Shown piece by piece: positions 35,111 through 46,281 of a DNA stretch of 64,000 nucleotides. Positions within the stretch are counted from its first letter, which is position 1. The number at the start of each line of letters is the position of its first letter. This stretch comes from Manis javanica (Eukaryota; Chordata; Mammalia; Pholidota; Manidae). The DNA lies in the NCBI RefSeq assembly GCF_040802235.1, contig NC_133158.1, forward strand, positions 152,346,401-152,410,400. Reading direction: 5' to 3'. The notes beneath the pieces were generated by a model. It was given only the letters and a program-made list of their open reading frames with translations, searched no databases and had not been told where the DNA came from. The position numbers were made by a program, and so were the translations under genes.

Positions 35111-36104
35111 CTTAACGTATGCACAACAGAAAGGTGAAATAAACTAAAAAATATATGCCTCAAAATAGTGATAGCAGTTATTTGATAAGAGATTAGGTAT
35201 GGTTTATTTTCTTTATACATTCGTAATTAGCATATATTACATTTATATTCAGAAAAAATCAAATCTACTTAAAAATTGATTTACATAAATAATCTTTTAC
35301 TGGCCCACAGCTCTTCTCTGATGAGGCCAGTGCTATTCAGAGCCCCTTGAGGTGGTCTCCTACCCCCGCCGCCTCTCCCTCCGGTTGCTGCTCCAAAGAC
35401 AGGTCTAATTGCCTTCTCTTGAGTCCTTTTGCTTCAGGCCATACACAAGTCCTTTCCCAATGCTTATCTTTGCGGCCTCTCCTTTCACTCCTTTGCTTCT
35501 TTACTACCTAACCATTCAGAACAAGTTGTTCTTTCTTGAAGGTACCCTTTGCTTTTTCTGATATAACCCTGTCTAAAATGTGATCTTCTCTGCCTCATTA
35601 GCCTGGTAAACTCATCTTTGTCCATTATAGTTCAATGCAAACTACACTGGACCTGCACACAGGATGTATTGGTTAAGGTAAAGCTAGCTGCTGTAACAGA
35701 TAATGCTCTGTATCTTAGGGGCCTAATACAAGTGTCTTACTGCTCTCATAGTCTAATGCAGGGGCTCCCATTCAAGGGGCTCTCTTCCAGGTCCTCAGGC
35801 TTCTTATTTCATGGTTCAGCTGTTGTCAACATATGACTCACAAGTTACCCTAGGTGTGTCTTATATACCTCCTAAGTTACCCTAGGTATGTCTTCTTCGC
35901 AGCCAACTAAAAGGGGAAGAGAAAATAGAGAATCATATGAGGAGATTTTTATGAGGAAGTTTTAATAGGCAAGGCCTCAGTTCTTCTAGCTAGACCCAAG
36001 CACTTAGCAATGCCTAACTGCCAAGGGGCCTGGGAGGTGTAATCTGGAGTGTGCCCTGACGGAGGAGGAAATGAGTTTTGGTGAACACATAGTAATCACT
36101 ACCT
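35111..36104. other. Unassigned PLCH1 intron sequence
   Basis: Mostly unrecognised. It contains a 32-base tandem duplication at 35842-35894. The part at 35330-35620 has a pyrimidine-rich wording compatible with an eroded L2, but I could not confirm it. Confidence 0.35.
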
Positions 36105-36272
36105 AGTAGGCAGGAGCTCAGATCCTAGCTCCACCCCTAGCTGTGTGATGACTCAAAGTTCTTTATTTGAGCCTTGGTTTTCTCATTTGTAAAGTGAGAA
36201 TAATTAAGACCTACTCATTATTACTAAGAGTTGGCATGAGGATTAAATTTTGAGTCATCATACATGAAATAT
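36105..36272 (+). mobile_element. MIR SINE remnant
   Basis: Plus-orientation MIR: CTAGCTGTGTGATGACTC, GAGCCTTGGTTTTCTCATTTG and GGCATGAGGATTAAATTTTG. Confidence 0.8.
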
Positions 36273-36372
36273 TCTTAAATATTATACAAATACAAAGGAG
36301 ACACTTTCATGAACACAGATCTCACTGTGCTGCATTTTTAGAAATAATGTACCTGACTGCTGGATTTTACCA

Positions 36373-36592
36373 GGAATTGACAAACTATATCCTGTGGATC
36401 CAACCTAGCCAGACAACAGTTTTTGTAAATAAAGCTTTATTTGAACACAGCCATGTTCAATAGGTTACAGATTTTCTAAGTCTGCTTTTGTACTACACAC
36501 AAAGGTGAGAGATTGCCACAGAGACTGTATGGCCCCTAAAGCCTAAAACATTTACTATCTGACTCTACAGAAAACATCTGCCAACATTTGGA
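36373..36592 (+). mobile_element. MER-type DNA transposon remnant
   Basis: Opens CAGGAATTGACAAACTA and closes CATCTGCCAAC, near-inverted ends, with the familiar internal phrases TTTTGTAAATAAAGCTTTAT and AACACAGCCATGTTCA. This is a well-known short non-autonomous element of placental mammals, probably hAT-type. Confidence 0.7.
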
Positions 36593-37437
36593 GTAGACTG
36601 TGAGTGTCTGAGGTCTTACTCATTTGTATACAGTACAGTGTCTGAGATGTGGCAGATGCTCAGGGAATATATACTCAGGGGCTGAAATCACTTTTTAGAG
36701 CACTGTAGTTCAGAAATTATGTGGCCCAAAGGCAATTTCAGTAGGAGAGATGCCTCCCTCCTGGACTAGGTGAGGGCCTAAGTTTCCCTTGCACTCTTTG
36801 AATCACAGAGTAGCGATGATAATCAGGCAGCATGAGTTCAGTCCCAGCTGAATCCCCTCTACTGTGCTGTTTTTGCCAGGTTCTTTTCTAAACATAAGCA
36901 GGTGCCCCTTGTCATCCTTGTAATTGATAAAGTCATCAGACTTGTTTCTGATGCATCATTGTTGAGCTCATGGGTGGCACATAATAAGTGAATGAGTATT
37001 GCAGGGAGTAAAAGGACTGTGGACTGAGGAATGCTTTGATACTATGAGCATGCTGTCTCATTAATGTTTGCTTCTGCTTGTTATGTAGCCTGACTTTTGC
37101 TAGTTTGAAGACATAATAGCCTCAGCAATAGTGGTGTAAAATTGATAGTCACTCTTCCCTCTAATTGGCAAATTAAGAATTTATGTCAACTGATCAGTAA
37201 AAATTCAGCATTTAGCATGGAGCAATATCAAGCTAAATGATGAAGAGGAGGTTCATTGAGCTAACATTTATCAATGGCTAACTAGCTGTTAATGCACCAT
37301 GCATTCTACAAGGTGCCAAGGACAGTAGGATAAATAAGCTACTGTCTCTGCTCCAGGCATATGTACCTTATTGGGAGAAGATACAAAATGAATGCACCAA
37401 TCCCTCGTTACCTTTGAGAGAGGGAGAATTTTGCTAT
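36593..37437. other. Unassigned PLCH1 intron sequence
   Basis: No gene or named repeat seen up to the target site of the insertion at 37.44 kb. Confidence 0.35.
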
Positions 37438-37455
37438 GAGATAATTTTTTTTTTT

Positions 37456-37645
37456 ATTGAAGGGTTGTTGACACACAGAATTACATTAGTTTCAGGTGTA
37501 CAACACAGTGATTTAACATTTATATACATGATAATTCTAGGTACCAGCTATCACCATACCAAGTTGTTACAATATTTTGACTATATTCCTTATGCTATAC
37601 ATTACATCCCGGTTACTTATTTATTTTACAATTGGAAGTGTGTAC
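37456..37645 (-). mobile_element. L1 3'-end segment of the chimeric insertion
   Basis: The plus strand reads ATTGAAGGGTTGTTGACACA, then TTTCAGGTGTACAACACAG and TAGGTACCAGCTATCACC, the reverse of a ferungulate-type L1 3' UTR end. It stops at GTGTAC where the poly(T) of the partner segment begins. Confidence 0.8.
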
Positions 37646-37658
37646 TTTTTTTTTTTTT

Positions 37659-38311
37659 GAGAGGGCATCTCTCATATTTATTGATCAAATGGTTGTTAAC
37701 CACAATAAAATTCTGCATAGGGGGGTCAATGCTCAATGCACAATCATTAATCCACCCCAAGCCTAATTTTCGTCAGTCTCCAATCTTCTGAAGCATAACG
37801 AACAAGTTCTTACATGGAGAACAAATTCTTACATAGTGAATAAGTTACATGGTGAACATTACAAGGGCAGTCATCACAGAGGCTTTTGGTTTTGATCATG
37901 CATTATGAACTATAAACAGTCAGTTCAAATATGAATATTCATTTGATTTTTATACTTGATTTATATGTGGATACCACATTTCTCTCTTTATTATTATTTT
38001 TAATAAAATGCTGAAGTAGTAGGTAGATACAAGATAAAGGTAGAAAACGTAGTTTAGTGTTGTAAGAGAGCAAATGTAGATGATCAGGTGTGTGTCTGTA
38101 GACTGTGTTAATCCAAGCTAGACAAGGGTAATAAAACATCCACGTACGCAGAAGATTTCTCTCAAAACGGTGGGGGGGGGAGGTTCTAAGCCTCACCTCT
38201 GTTGATCCCCATTTTCTCACCTGATGGCCCCCCTGCGACTGTGCTTGTCTTAGGTTGTTCCTCCCTTGAGGAATCTTACCCGTCTCTGGCTAACCAGTCA
38301 TCTTCCAGGGC
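37659..38311 (-). repeat. Polyadenylated lineage-specific repeat (5' truncated)
   Basis: On the minus strand it ends with AATAAA (TTTATT at 37677-37682) 18 bases before its A tail, as a processed transcript would. Its wording matches a repeat I remember as very common in pangolin sequence. In those copies the sequence continues past the point where this one stops at 38311. No long open frame: the minus-strand frame at 37939-38220 is not recognisable. I cannot say whether it derives from an LTR, a noncoding RNA or an L1 part. Confidence 0.6.
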
Positions 38312-38734
38312 GAGATAATATTTTTATAGACAGTAATATATGGAGCAAAAATCTCTTCAGCTGGAATAATTAGGAGGTTGAATACTTTGGCTGGTTTTTG
38401 GAAAGTACGGGAGAGAGGAAGAAGAGAAAGAGAAGAGAATAAAAGATTTCAGCATGTAGATATTGATGGAACTGGGTCAAGATTTGTTTCCTCATGTATA
38501 TTCTTAGTTACCCAAATCTAACCAAAGGCACTTGTCTAAATTGATTAAGTCACATGTTACAGAAGAGGTGTGTTTGCAGCTATGTTTAGTCAATACATTA
38601 TTGTAGTGTTCTCTTGTTGTTTTTGAGCAGTTACCTTTGAAAAGAATAAAGAAACACAAGATATGTATTTAGAAAACCTTTTTAAAATTTAGCCATTAAA
38701 ATAACCAGAGTATGTTACCCCAAGAAATTTGCAG

Positions 38735-38812
38735 AACAGGGACAAAGTCTCATTCCACTTGGCACCCTTGGAATCTATGTGTAGTTGGTGCTCAATAATT
38801 GTTTATTGATAA
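38735..38812 (+). mobile_element. L2 3'-end fragment
   Basis: AACAGGGACAAAGTCTC followed by GTTGGTGCTCAATAATTG and TTTATTGATAAA is the usual L2 tail wording. Confidence 0.6.
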
Positions 38813-41307
38813 AATAGATTTCTGCAATTGGAATGAAAGACTTAATACCCCTTTTAATTATTACAAAAAAGAAATGCATAAACAGGAAGCAAATTCAGAT
38901 TTCTCATTGGGGCTGGGATACTTGGTTGCAATGCATTCTCTGCTCTCTCTCACCTCATTTTGGCTCTTCTCAGGCTTGTGATAATTTCTTTTTTTATTCA
39001 CGCAGTAGTTCCTCTTATTCTAGTGAATGGCCCTGTCATAGGCTCATCTAAGTAGGACTTTCAGGGCCTTTTATCGAATTACGCAGATGACAGATGATGG
39101 GCCTCAGCCAGTCTATGGAGGCTGACAGTTCCTATTGGGGTCTGTTGTTGGGCTTTCCCTATAAATTCTGCGGATTCACTAATTCACTGCTGATTGCCTC
39201 CTGTTCCTCAATATGCCAGTTTTTCATGTGGCATTATGTTTGAAGGCTCCAGGCAGGTAGGGGTTGGCTATATAAAATGTTCTGCAGAACACATCAGACC
39301 TTTGTTATTGGGTCAATTTCATATGAAATTCAACTACCTATGAAGTTATTCTAGGGGAGCCACTCATCCTAAGGTAACATAGGAAAAGGAAAATAGTCAA
39401 TTTATTTTCCAATAAAGGATTTTTTTAAAAGAGCATGTTGATTTTTTTTTATTTCCTTTTAATAATGTAAAACCCAAATGCACTAAAGATGAGTAAAACT
39501 CATGAGACTGATATGGGTGAATGGGTAGACAGACTTTTTTAGGACTCCCCTTTCTCCTGCAGCAGTTAAAATATAAAGTTCAGTTGCAGCTGTAGTTAAA
39601 TCACCTCTAATATTAAGATGGAGTACATGTTTCTCGGGGAAAGAAACAGTGCCGTTTTCCTTTGTATTCCTGTACTTTTTAGTACACTGCTGTGTATATG
39701 GCAGGTTTCCGAGGACTGTTAACTATTGAAAAATCCTTATCGTAGGAGACCTTGTATACAGCTGGTTGGGAATAAGCTTGAAGTTTGCTGCTGGGATCTC
39801 AATTTCAAATGCCTTCAGTTTCGGAAGCATTTTTAAGAATTTCAGAATTTGCTCTGAGAGCCAGCTTGGAGATAGAATAGATTGGCAAAAGTGACTGTTG
39901 ACTTCTGAAAAGAATATAGACCCCTTAAAGATGGTGGTTCAGAATGCCATAGGTCTGCACTTTTAGGAAAAGTCTGACTTTGAGTTGTGTTCAGCCTGTT
40001 AGGCAGTTAGGATCATTGCACAGAGCAAGCAGTGCCTTTATCATCTGGGTTTAGATGACTTCTCAAAAACTCCATTCATTCTAGGAGACATCTGGCACCC
40101 CTGGTCATGGGTTATAGGATGAATCTGAAGATGTATAGATAACTATCTGAAGAAATGCTTTCCATGGTAAGTAAGAGAAATCACATAGTAGGCACTGGAT
40201 AGACTAGTGTCAAATGAAGCAGAAGGTCCTTTTCTCTAATGATCGACTGATGTTGGAAAAAGCTTAGGAGTGAATGAACATCTCACTCTGGCATGTAGTC
40301 AGGAACAGTAAAGGAATACTGTGCAGTTTTGAGCTCAGGCAGGCTCCTTGGTTCTTAAGATATCCCCCCTTATTCTCTGGGACTAGGAAGTTAACTGACT
40401 GTGCCTGATGTCCTCCATAGTCTTCAGTCTGTTGCTTCGTGATGCTGCAAGGAAGCTGGAAAGGCTTGGTTCCTAGCGACTGATGGGCTGTGATGGGCTC
40501 CGCACATCCCCAAGCAGTGGTGATGGGGTAGCTAGGGAGGCAGTTTGGGTTTTATCTTTGTGAATGTGGTACTTTTTCTTTGACTGAACTTTTACCCACA
40601 ACAAGCAGATAAGTTGGCTCCGTAGTCTGCTGGACAATTTTCTGTTTTAAGTAAGACTAACTTCTTAATCACTTCTGAAAGAGAAGCTATAATGTTGAAC
40701 TGTGATTGTTTTTGGCAGGCAGCCAGGGAGAAAGAGCACAGTTAAATGCGTGGCTACTTTCAAAATATGAAAGGCTACGTAGGGTTATTTAACCATTGGA
40801 TCAAGATAGACTGAAGTGGTCACATCAAAGATGAATAGAGATTAACTATAGTAACAAACATCTTTAAAAACAAATTTAATTTTTTAAGAAATAGTCTTTA
40901 CTAAGTAAATTGTTTTGTACTTTACTGATGAAGCTTAAGGGGTAAATAATGGGAATTGATTGGGATTATCTCAGCCTTTCCTCAGTATGGTTGCATATTT
41001 TACAATTGAATGAAATATTTTGAAATATTATATGAGAGGAAAAATTTTATCTCCTATTACCCCCCTAGGTTCTCTGGGCCTGTAAATTGGATTAACAAAA
41101 GACAGAATAATGAGAAAAAGCATTGAGATTTATTTAATGTATGTTTTATATGACACAGGAGTCTTCACAAGGAAATGAAAATCTAAAGAAGCAGTTAAGC
41201 CTGAGTGTTTTTATACTAGATTTGATAAACAGTGGGAAAATGTGTTAGAACAAAAGGGCATGAGCTAAGGGTAATAAACCGGGGGAATCATATCCAACCT
41301 GGTCTGA
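38813..41307. other. Unassigned PLCH1 intron sequence
   Basis: No coding exon, RNA gene or named repeat was recognised in these 2.5 kb. Confidence 0.35.
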
Positions 41308-42159
41308 CCACTGCTTTGACTCCATGTCCTACTACTTCTCCTATCATTGACTTTGCCTCCACTGCCATGGCCTCCCTTGCTGTTCCTTAAAAACACCTTC
41401 TTGGCCCCAGTAAATGCCACAACCCTTCACATTTACTCGGTCCTCTTCAGGGAACACTCTCCCTTCAGCTATTACATGACTCACTCCCTCAGCTTGTTCA
41501 GACTTTGGGCTCCTCTTAGCATCCTCTCTCTTCACAGGATGCTCCTTATAAGGAGTTTTAGAGAGAGTGCTCCTCTTCAAGAAAAAACTTTTGTCTATTT
41601 TCTACCACCTCAAGGACTCCACTGCTGCCTTCTTTTCCCCATGCATTTGATGTCTGACTTGGGGGCTGGCTATGTTGGGAAATAACTACTTCTTTTATCA
41701 CTTATATGTAGTATTCTTTGATTCCTATTTATGCCCTGAGTGTAGGTAATGGATTGTTTTATTTGCTCTTCTTTGGTTGATATGCGGACAGATCTGGATT
41801 CGGGCAGTTTCCATTATCTGCGAGCATGCTGAAAGATTGCTCCAATAAAAGATTGATCCAGTAAAATAAAAAGGTGCAACCAAAAAATAGTGACCCAAGG
41901 GGAATATTTTAGATAGGATCTAAGAGAAGACCTTTATAAGAGGTGACACTTGAGTAGAAGTCTGAACAAGCTGAGGGAGTGAGTCATGTAATAGCTGAAG
42001 GGAGAGTGTTCCCTGAAGAGGACTGAGTAAATGTGAAGGGCTGTGGCATTTATGTAGTGGGGCCAAGAAGGTGTTTTTAAGGAACAGCAAGGGAGGCCAT
42101 GGCAGTGGAGGCAAAATCAATGATAGGAGAAGTAGTAGGACATGGAGTCAAAGCAGTGG
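41308..42159. repeat. Near-identical inverted repeat, arms about 200 bases, 454-base spacer
   Basis: 41308-41504 and 41959-42159 are inverted copies. Aligned by eye they differ at about five positions plus one 4-base gap over 197 bases, about 97% identity. The right arm is continuous with the ancient G/A-rich repeat that extends to 44.3 kb; the left arm is an isolated inverted piece of it. Both arms give an open frame on the opposite strands (PPLPWPPLLFLKNTFLAP), which is a consequence of the duplication and not a gene. Confidence 0.9.
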
Positions 42160-44300
42160 TAAAACCACGGGATTTCGATTTTTTCTAAGGGTAGTTGGAA
42201 GCCAGTGGAGGGGTGTGGCAGTGCCCTTCCGAGATACCTCTTCTGTACTGGAGAAGTTGGGCTTTCTAAGACTTGAGAGAAACAGGGAGACCAGTTAACC
42301 ATGTTATTATTGCATGAGAAGTTGATGGCCTAGACCTGAGTGGTTCATGGGTAGATTATGAGAAGTGTTCAGATTTAGAATAAACTTTAAGGGTTGACTT
42401 GAAGGGACTTTCTGATTAGTTGAATGTGGGGTGTGCAAGAGAACTATGCAGGGCAAATGGGGTGAGGATGCCATTTTCTGAGATGGGAAGACTTGGTCGA
42501 AGAGCAGTGTTGTGGGAGTGGAGGCAGGGAGGTGTATGTATATGACAGGATTTCTTTGGCACGTTAACATGGAGATGTCTGTCAGACATCTATGTAGGTG
42601 GAGATGTTAATAGGCAGTTTGAATGCTCGATTCTGGACCTCAGGAGAGTGGTCATAGCTTTGTAGACATACATTTTGGAATTACCAGCATATTTAAAATG
42701 ATGCTACTTGCTAAAGTCACTAAGGAGTGAGTGAAGGAGGAAGGTCCCAGACTGAGTTCTGGGTTTCTCCAGATTTACGGCTCTGGGAAGGTTTATTCTT
42801 TACTCAGCAAAGAAAGCCAAGGCGCGCTGGCTAGTGCACTGTGAGGAACACCGAGGAGATGGCGGTGACCCAGGAGCCGCGGAGCCCCTTGGAGGAGGGT
42901 TGTGGTCAGCTGGGTCAGATGCCCCGTGGAGCTCAGTGCGGTGAATACTGAGAAGTGGCCATTGGATTTGGCGACACGGAGGCTATGTGCCTGCTTGATC
43001 AGTATGGTTTCAGGGAGAGGAGGGTTCGACGGCGTGGTGGGAATGGATGAAAGTGAAAGTGGGAGGGAATGAAGTAGGGACAGACAACCGTTTTTGAGGA
43101 GTTTTCCCCTAAAGATATGTAGAGACATGGGGCGATCACTAGAAAGGGATGTGGGGTCAAAGTATGGAATATTTTAAGGGACTTTTTTGTAAAAATTAAG
43201 GTATCATTGATATACAATCTTATGAAGGTTTCACATGAGCAACATTGTGGTTTCAACATTCACCCCTATTATCAAGTACCCCCCACCCATCAGCGTAGTA
43301 AGATGCTATAGTCATTACTTGTCTTCTCCCTGCTGTCCTGCCCTCCCTGTGACCTACCTGTATTGTGAATGCGAATTTTAGTGACCATATGGGACTTTTT
43401 ATAGCACACTTGAAGACTGTGATGAACTAGTAAAAAGAAAACAAGGTGATAATGCACGAGGGATGAGAAGCAGTGTATGTGGAATAAAGGTAGAAATGGT
43501 GGGTGGGATGAGGAATTTCTTTGCCTATTTCTCCTGTTGGTGAAATTAGAAGCAAATTAGCTCAGAGTGGGAAGGGTATTGGAGATTTTAAGAGAAAAGT
43601 TTTGTAGAAGTCATTTTGGAGTATGATAGAATGAACTGAGAAGGGATATGAGGGCCTATTTGGAAAATGAGGAATAATTTTAAAATGGGCCTTCTTTCTG
43701 TATTTTGTTCTAACCAACTGACTGCAGGCTCAGAGGAGATGGGGAAGAGGACACTGATGTATCGGGGTGAGGGAGAAGCAGGGTGAAGGATCATGTGTGT
43801 ATGCAAGGCTGTGGGAGAATGCCGGGTGAGGAGGGCCACCACGGACACATACGGACAACAAAAAGGAAAAAAAAAGGCCAATGGTTTGGCATTCCTGATG
43901 GGCTCAGGCAACTGGGATACTAGAAGGAGGGAGAAAAAACAAAAGCAGTGGTGGTAGTCTAGTGGAAACCTGAAGTGGTGATTTTAAGGATTATATAATC
44001 AGTGGTAATTGTGTAATTAGAAATCTGGGGTAGGATCATTGAGGTGGGTTGAGAGCAAGATTACTAGTGGTCCAGGAATAAAAATGCAGAGTGTTGGGTG
44101 TACTCTCCACTATTAAGGCAAGGTCACCAGGAATGATGACAGGACAGAAGTGGAGTGCATTGCAGAGATTGTCAGCAAATGAGAGTGAGGGCCTGAGAGG
44201 GCGACATGTGGCCACAGTGAAGCGGGACTGCAGGTGTGATAAGCAGGGTGTGTGATTCGTTTATAGGTGTGTATGGTGGGGGTGGGCATCAGTGGTCTGA
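41880..44300 (+). repeat. Long ancient G/A-rich interspersed repeat, class unassigned
   Basis: About 2.2 kb net of a familiar mammalian repeat, read from phrases such as GGTGACACTTGAGTAGAAG (41943), AAGGAACAGCAAGGGAGGCC (42078), GGGAGACCAGTTAACC (42285), GGAGATGTCTGTCAGACATC (42570) and GAAGTGGCCATTGGATTTGG (42951). It is interrupted by a small L1 at 43187-43390. Minus-strand frames in this region are shadows. I know the consensus wording but not the family name. Confidence 0.6.
43178..43400 (-). mobile_element. Short L1 3'-end insertion with target-site duplication
   Basis: About 204 bases of L1 3' UTR (GGTATCATTGATATACAATC; CATGAGCAACATTGTGGTTTC) on the minus strand. The flanking words are GGGACTTTTTT at 43178-43188 and GGGACTTTTT at 43391-43400. 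Strong 5' truncation is usual for L1. The insertion splits the older G/A-rich repeat. Confidence 0.85.
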
Positions 44301-45386
44301 AAGCATCAGCAAGGGGGACAAATAAATGAGGGGAAGCACTAAGTCATCTTCCTGCATATAAGCTCTTTACAAATGGTGCGTGATATCTGGTACTAAATGT
44401 TTGGTGAATAAATGATCTTGAAAATGCAGCGATGTGCTCAGAGTGGGCTCAGAAACTGTGAGTGTGTTCAGTAGGATCCCAAATGATAAACACAGAAATT
44501 CTCTCCTTTTACTAACCTGAAAGGGAATTCTGGACTCCTCTTAACTGAATGGGGATTTTTCCTACTGACCCTAGAGGACCCTAGTAGATAATAATCTTAG
44601 TCTAGCCATCTATGCTGCGCTAGCTTCTTTGTGTGTTAGATAAATGATGCAGTGCAAATGTAGATTATCAGCAATCTATAAAATGATGAGATCTAAGAAG
44701 TTTAACATGGTGCTTTTTGGTTTAGATATTATAGCTATATGAGCGATCAAACAGCATGAGTGATTAAAGTTAACTGGCTCCCTATTGCTCAAACTCTCCT
44801 GGAATGCCAGGAAAAAGAGAAGTAAGGTTAGATGGAAAGTCACATAAATGCTAACAGCACTCTTGGGCTTTGCTCTGTCCTTCTGCTCACTGCGAATGAT
44901 TTGATAGTTATGTTTGCTGAGAAAGTTGAGTTAATAAGCTTGTTCTGTCTGGTTAAGTGGATGGCTCCAAAGTCTCTGAGGCATAACTTACATATTTCTA
45001 GAGATTCCTGGAGGGAGGAAAACCTAGGAAGTTAGGACTTGAAAAATGGAAAGCAATAGATACTCAGGTTTCCTTTTAGTTTGTTCTAGGTAAGAATTGA
45101 TCATTTCCAAAGACTGATTAAGAAATGACACTTCAGAGAAGATAATTGGAACATCTAATCTACCTGTCAATGAGTAGAAGAAGAAAACAGACATTTCTTA
45201 CATTAATGTTTCATATGAGATCAGCTGGTAGTTTCATATTGAAACAGAAAGCAATCCAAAAGTGGGGTGAATGAGATTGGAGTATGTTTAATCAACATCT
45301 TAGTTTACTTGCTGAAGGACATTAAGCTCTAGCAGTTTTTTTAATATTAAGATATTCTTATTAATTTAAAAAATTATATTAATATA
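44301..45386. other. Unassigned PLCH1 intron sequence
   Basis: A possible L2 tail lies at about 44345-44415 (TTTGGTGAATAAATGA). Nothing else recognised. Confidence 0.35.
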
Positions 45387-45835
45387 TGCTGTCTTGCCAA
45401 TGGGTTTCAGCCCCGGGCAAGTTTGCTATGGATTCAGTGTGACCAGAGAAAATGACAACAAACCGTTCTTGGGGTGAAAGGGTTATATCCAACTTTATTT
45501 CCAGGTGGCAGGTCAGTCAGCAAAATCCCATTCACTCAGAGTGAGTCTGCATGCAACAAGCTGGTCTCTGCCTCTGGGCCTCTCAGCCCACACAGCCATC
45601 CTCTGGGCCTCTGTCCTCAGCGCTGCCACCACTGCAGCCTCTGCTCTGCTCTCCTTCAGCCTTGCAGCCCTGCCACCATGTCGTGCCCAGAGCACTGGGT
45701 GGAGCTCTTTTTATAGAGTCAATAGCCATGTATTGTCCACAGGTGTGCAGTGAGCTAGTCAACCAGGGCCAGGTGAGAATCCTGGCCACAGGCGCTCTCA
45801 TTTTATCCACATATGCTAATCACTAGAAATTTTAG
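45387..45835 (-). mobile_element. Solo LTR, antisense
   Basis: Read on the minus strand the order is U3, TATAAAAAG (45707-45715), GC-rich R region, AATAAA (TTTATT at 45494-45499), then a U5 ending in CA at 45387. That is the arrangement of a retroviral LTR of gammaretrovirus-like type. The R part recurs at 13425-13665. No internal retroviral genes adjoin. The right boundary is uncertain because the segment runs almost directly into the Tigger1 element at 45845. Confidence 0.75.
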
Positions 45836-46281
45836 TACAGAATTATAGGTATACCTTATTTAATTGTGCTTCACATTACTGTGCTTCACAGATTCTGTGT
45901 TTTTTACAAATTGAAGGTTTGTGGCAACCCTGTGTTGAACAAGTCTATCAGTACCATTTTTCCAACGAATGGAAAATGGTGAGCATTTGCTCACTTCATG
46001 TCTCATGTTTTTGTATCACATTTTAATAATTCTTGCAATATTTAAAACTTTTTTGTTGTTGCTATATTTGTTATGGTGATCTGCCAGCAGTGATCTTTGA
46101 TGTTACTATTGTAATTGTGGGGTGCTATGAACCACGTCCATATGAGATGGTGAATTTAATTGATAAATACTGCATGTGTTCTCTCTGATCCATCCAGCCA
46201 CCATGACCCCATCTCTCTCCCTCAGGCCTCTATTCCATGAGAGATACTAATATTGAAATTAGGCTAATTAACAGCCCTAAA

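Larger units (their letters stand above)
37438..38325 (-). mobile_element. Chimeric L1-mediated insertion with target-site duplications
   Basis: The insert (37446-38311) is flanked by GAGATAAT followed by T-rich sequence: 37438-37450 on the left and 38312-38325 on the right. The nick would fall at TTTTT/A, a normal L1 endonuclease site. Read on the minus strand it consists of 653 bases of a polyadenylated repeat (37659-38311), a pure A13 (T13 at 37646-37658), 190 bases of an L1 3' end (37456-37645) and a terminal A11. One pair of target duplications outside both parts implies a single insertion event. Confidence 0.8.

Noticed and set aside
45474..45826. Overlapping frames over the LTR
   Set aside because: They come from the GC-rich R region of the LTR and have no retroviral protein similarity.
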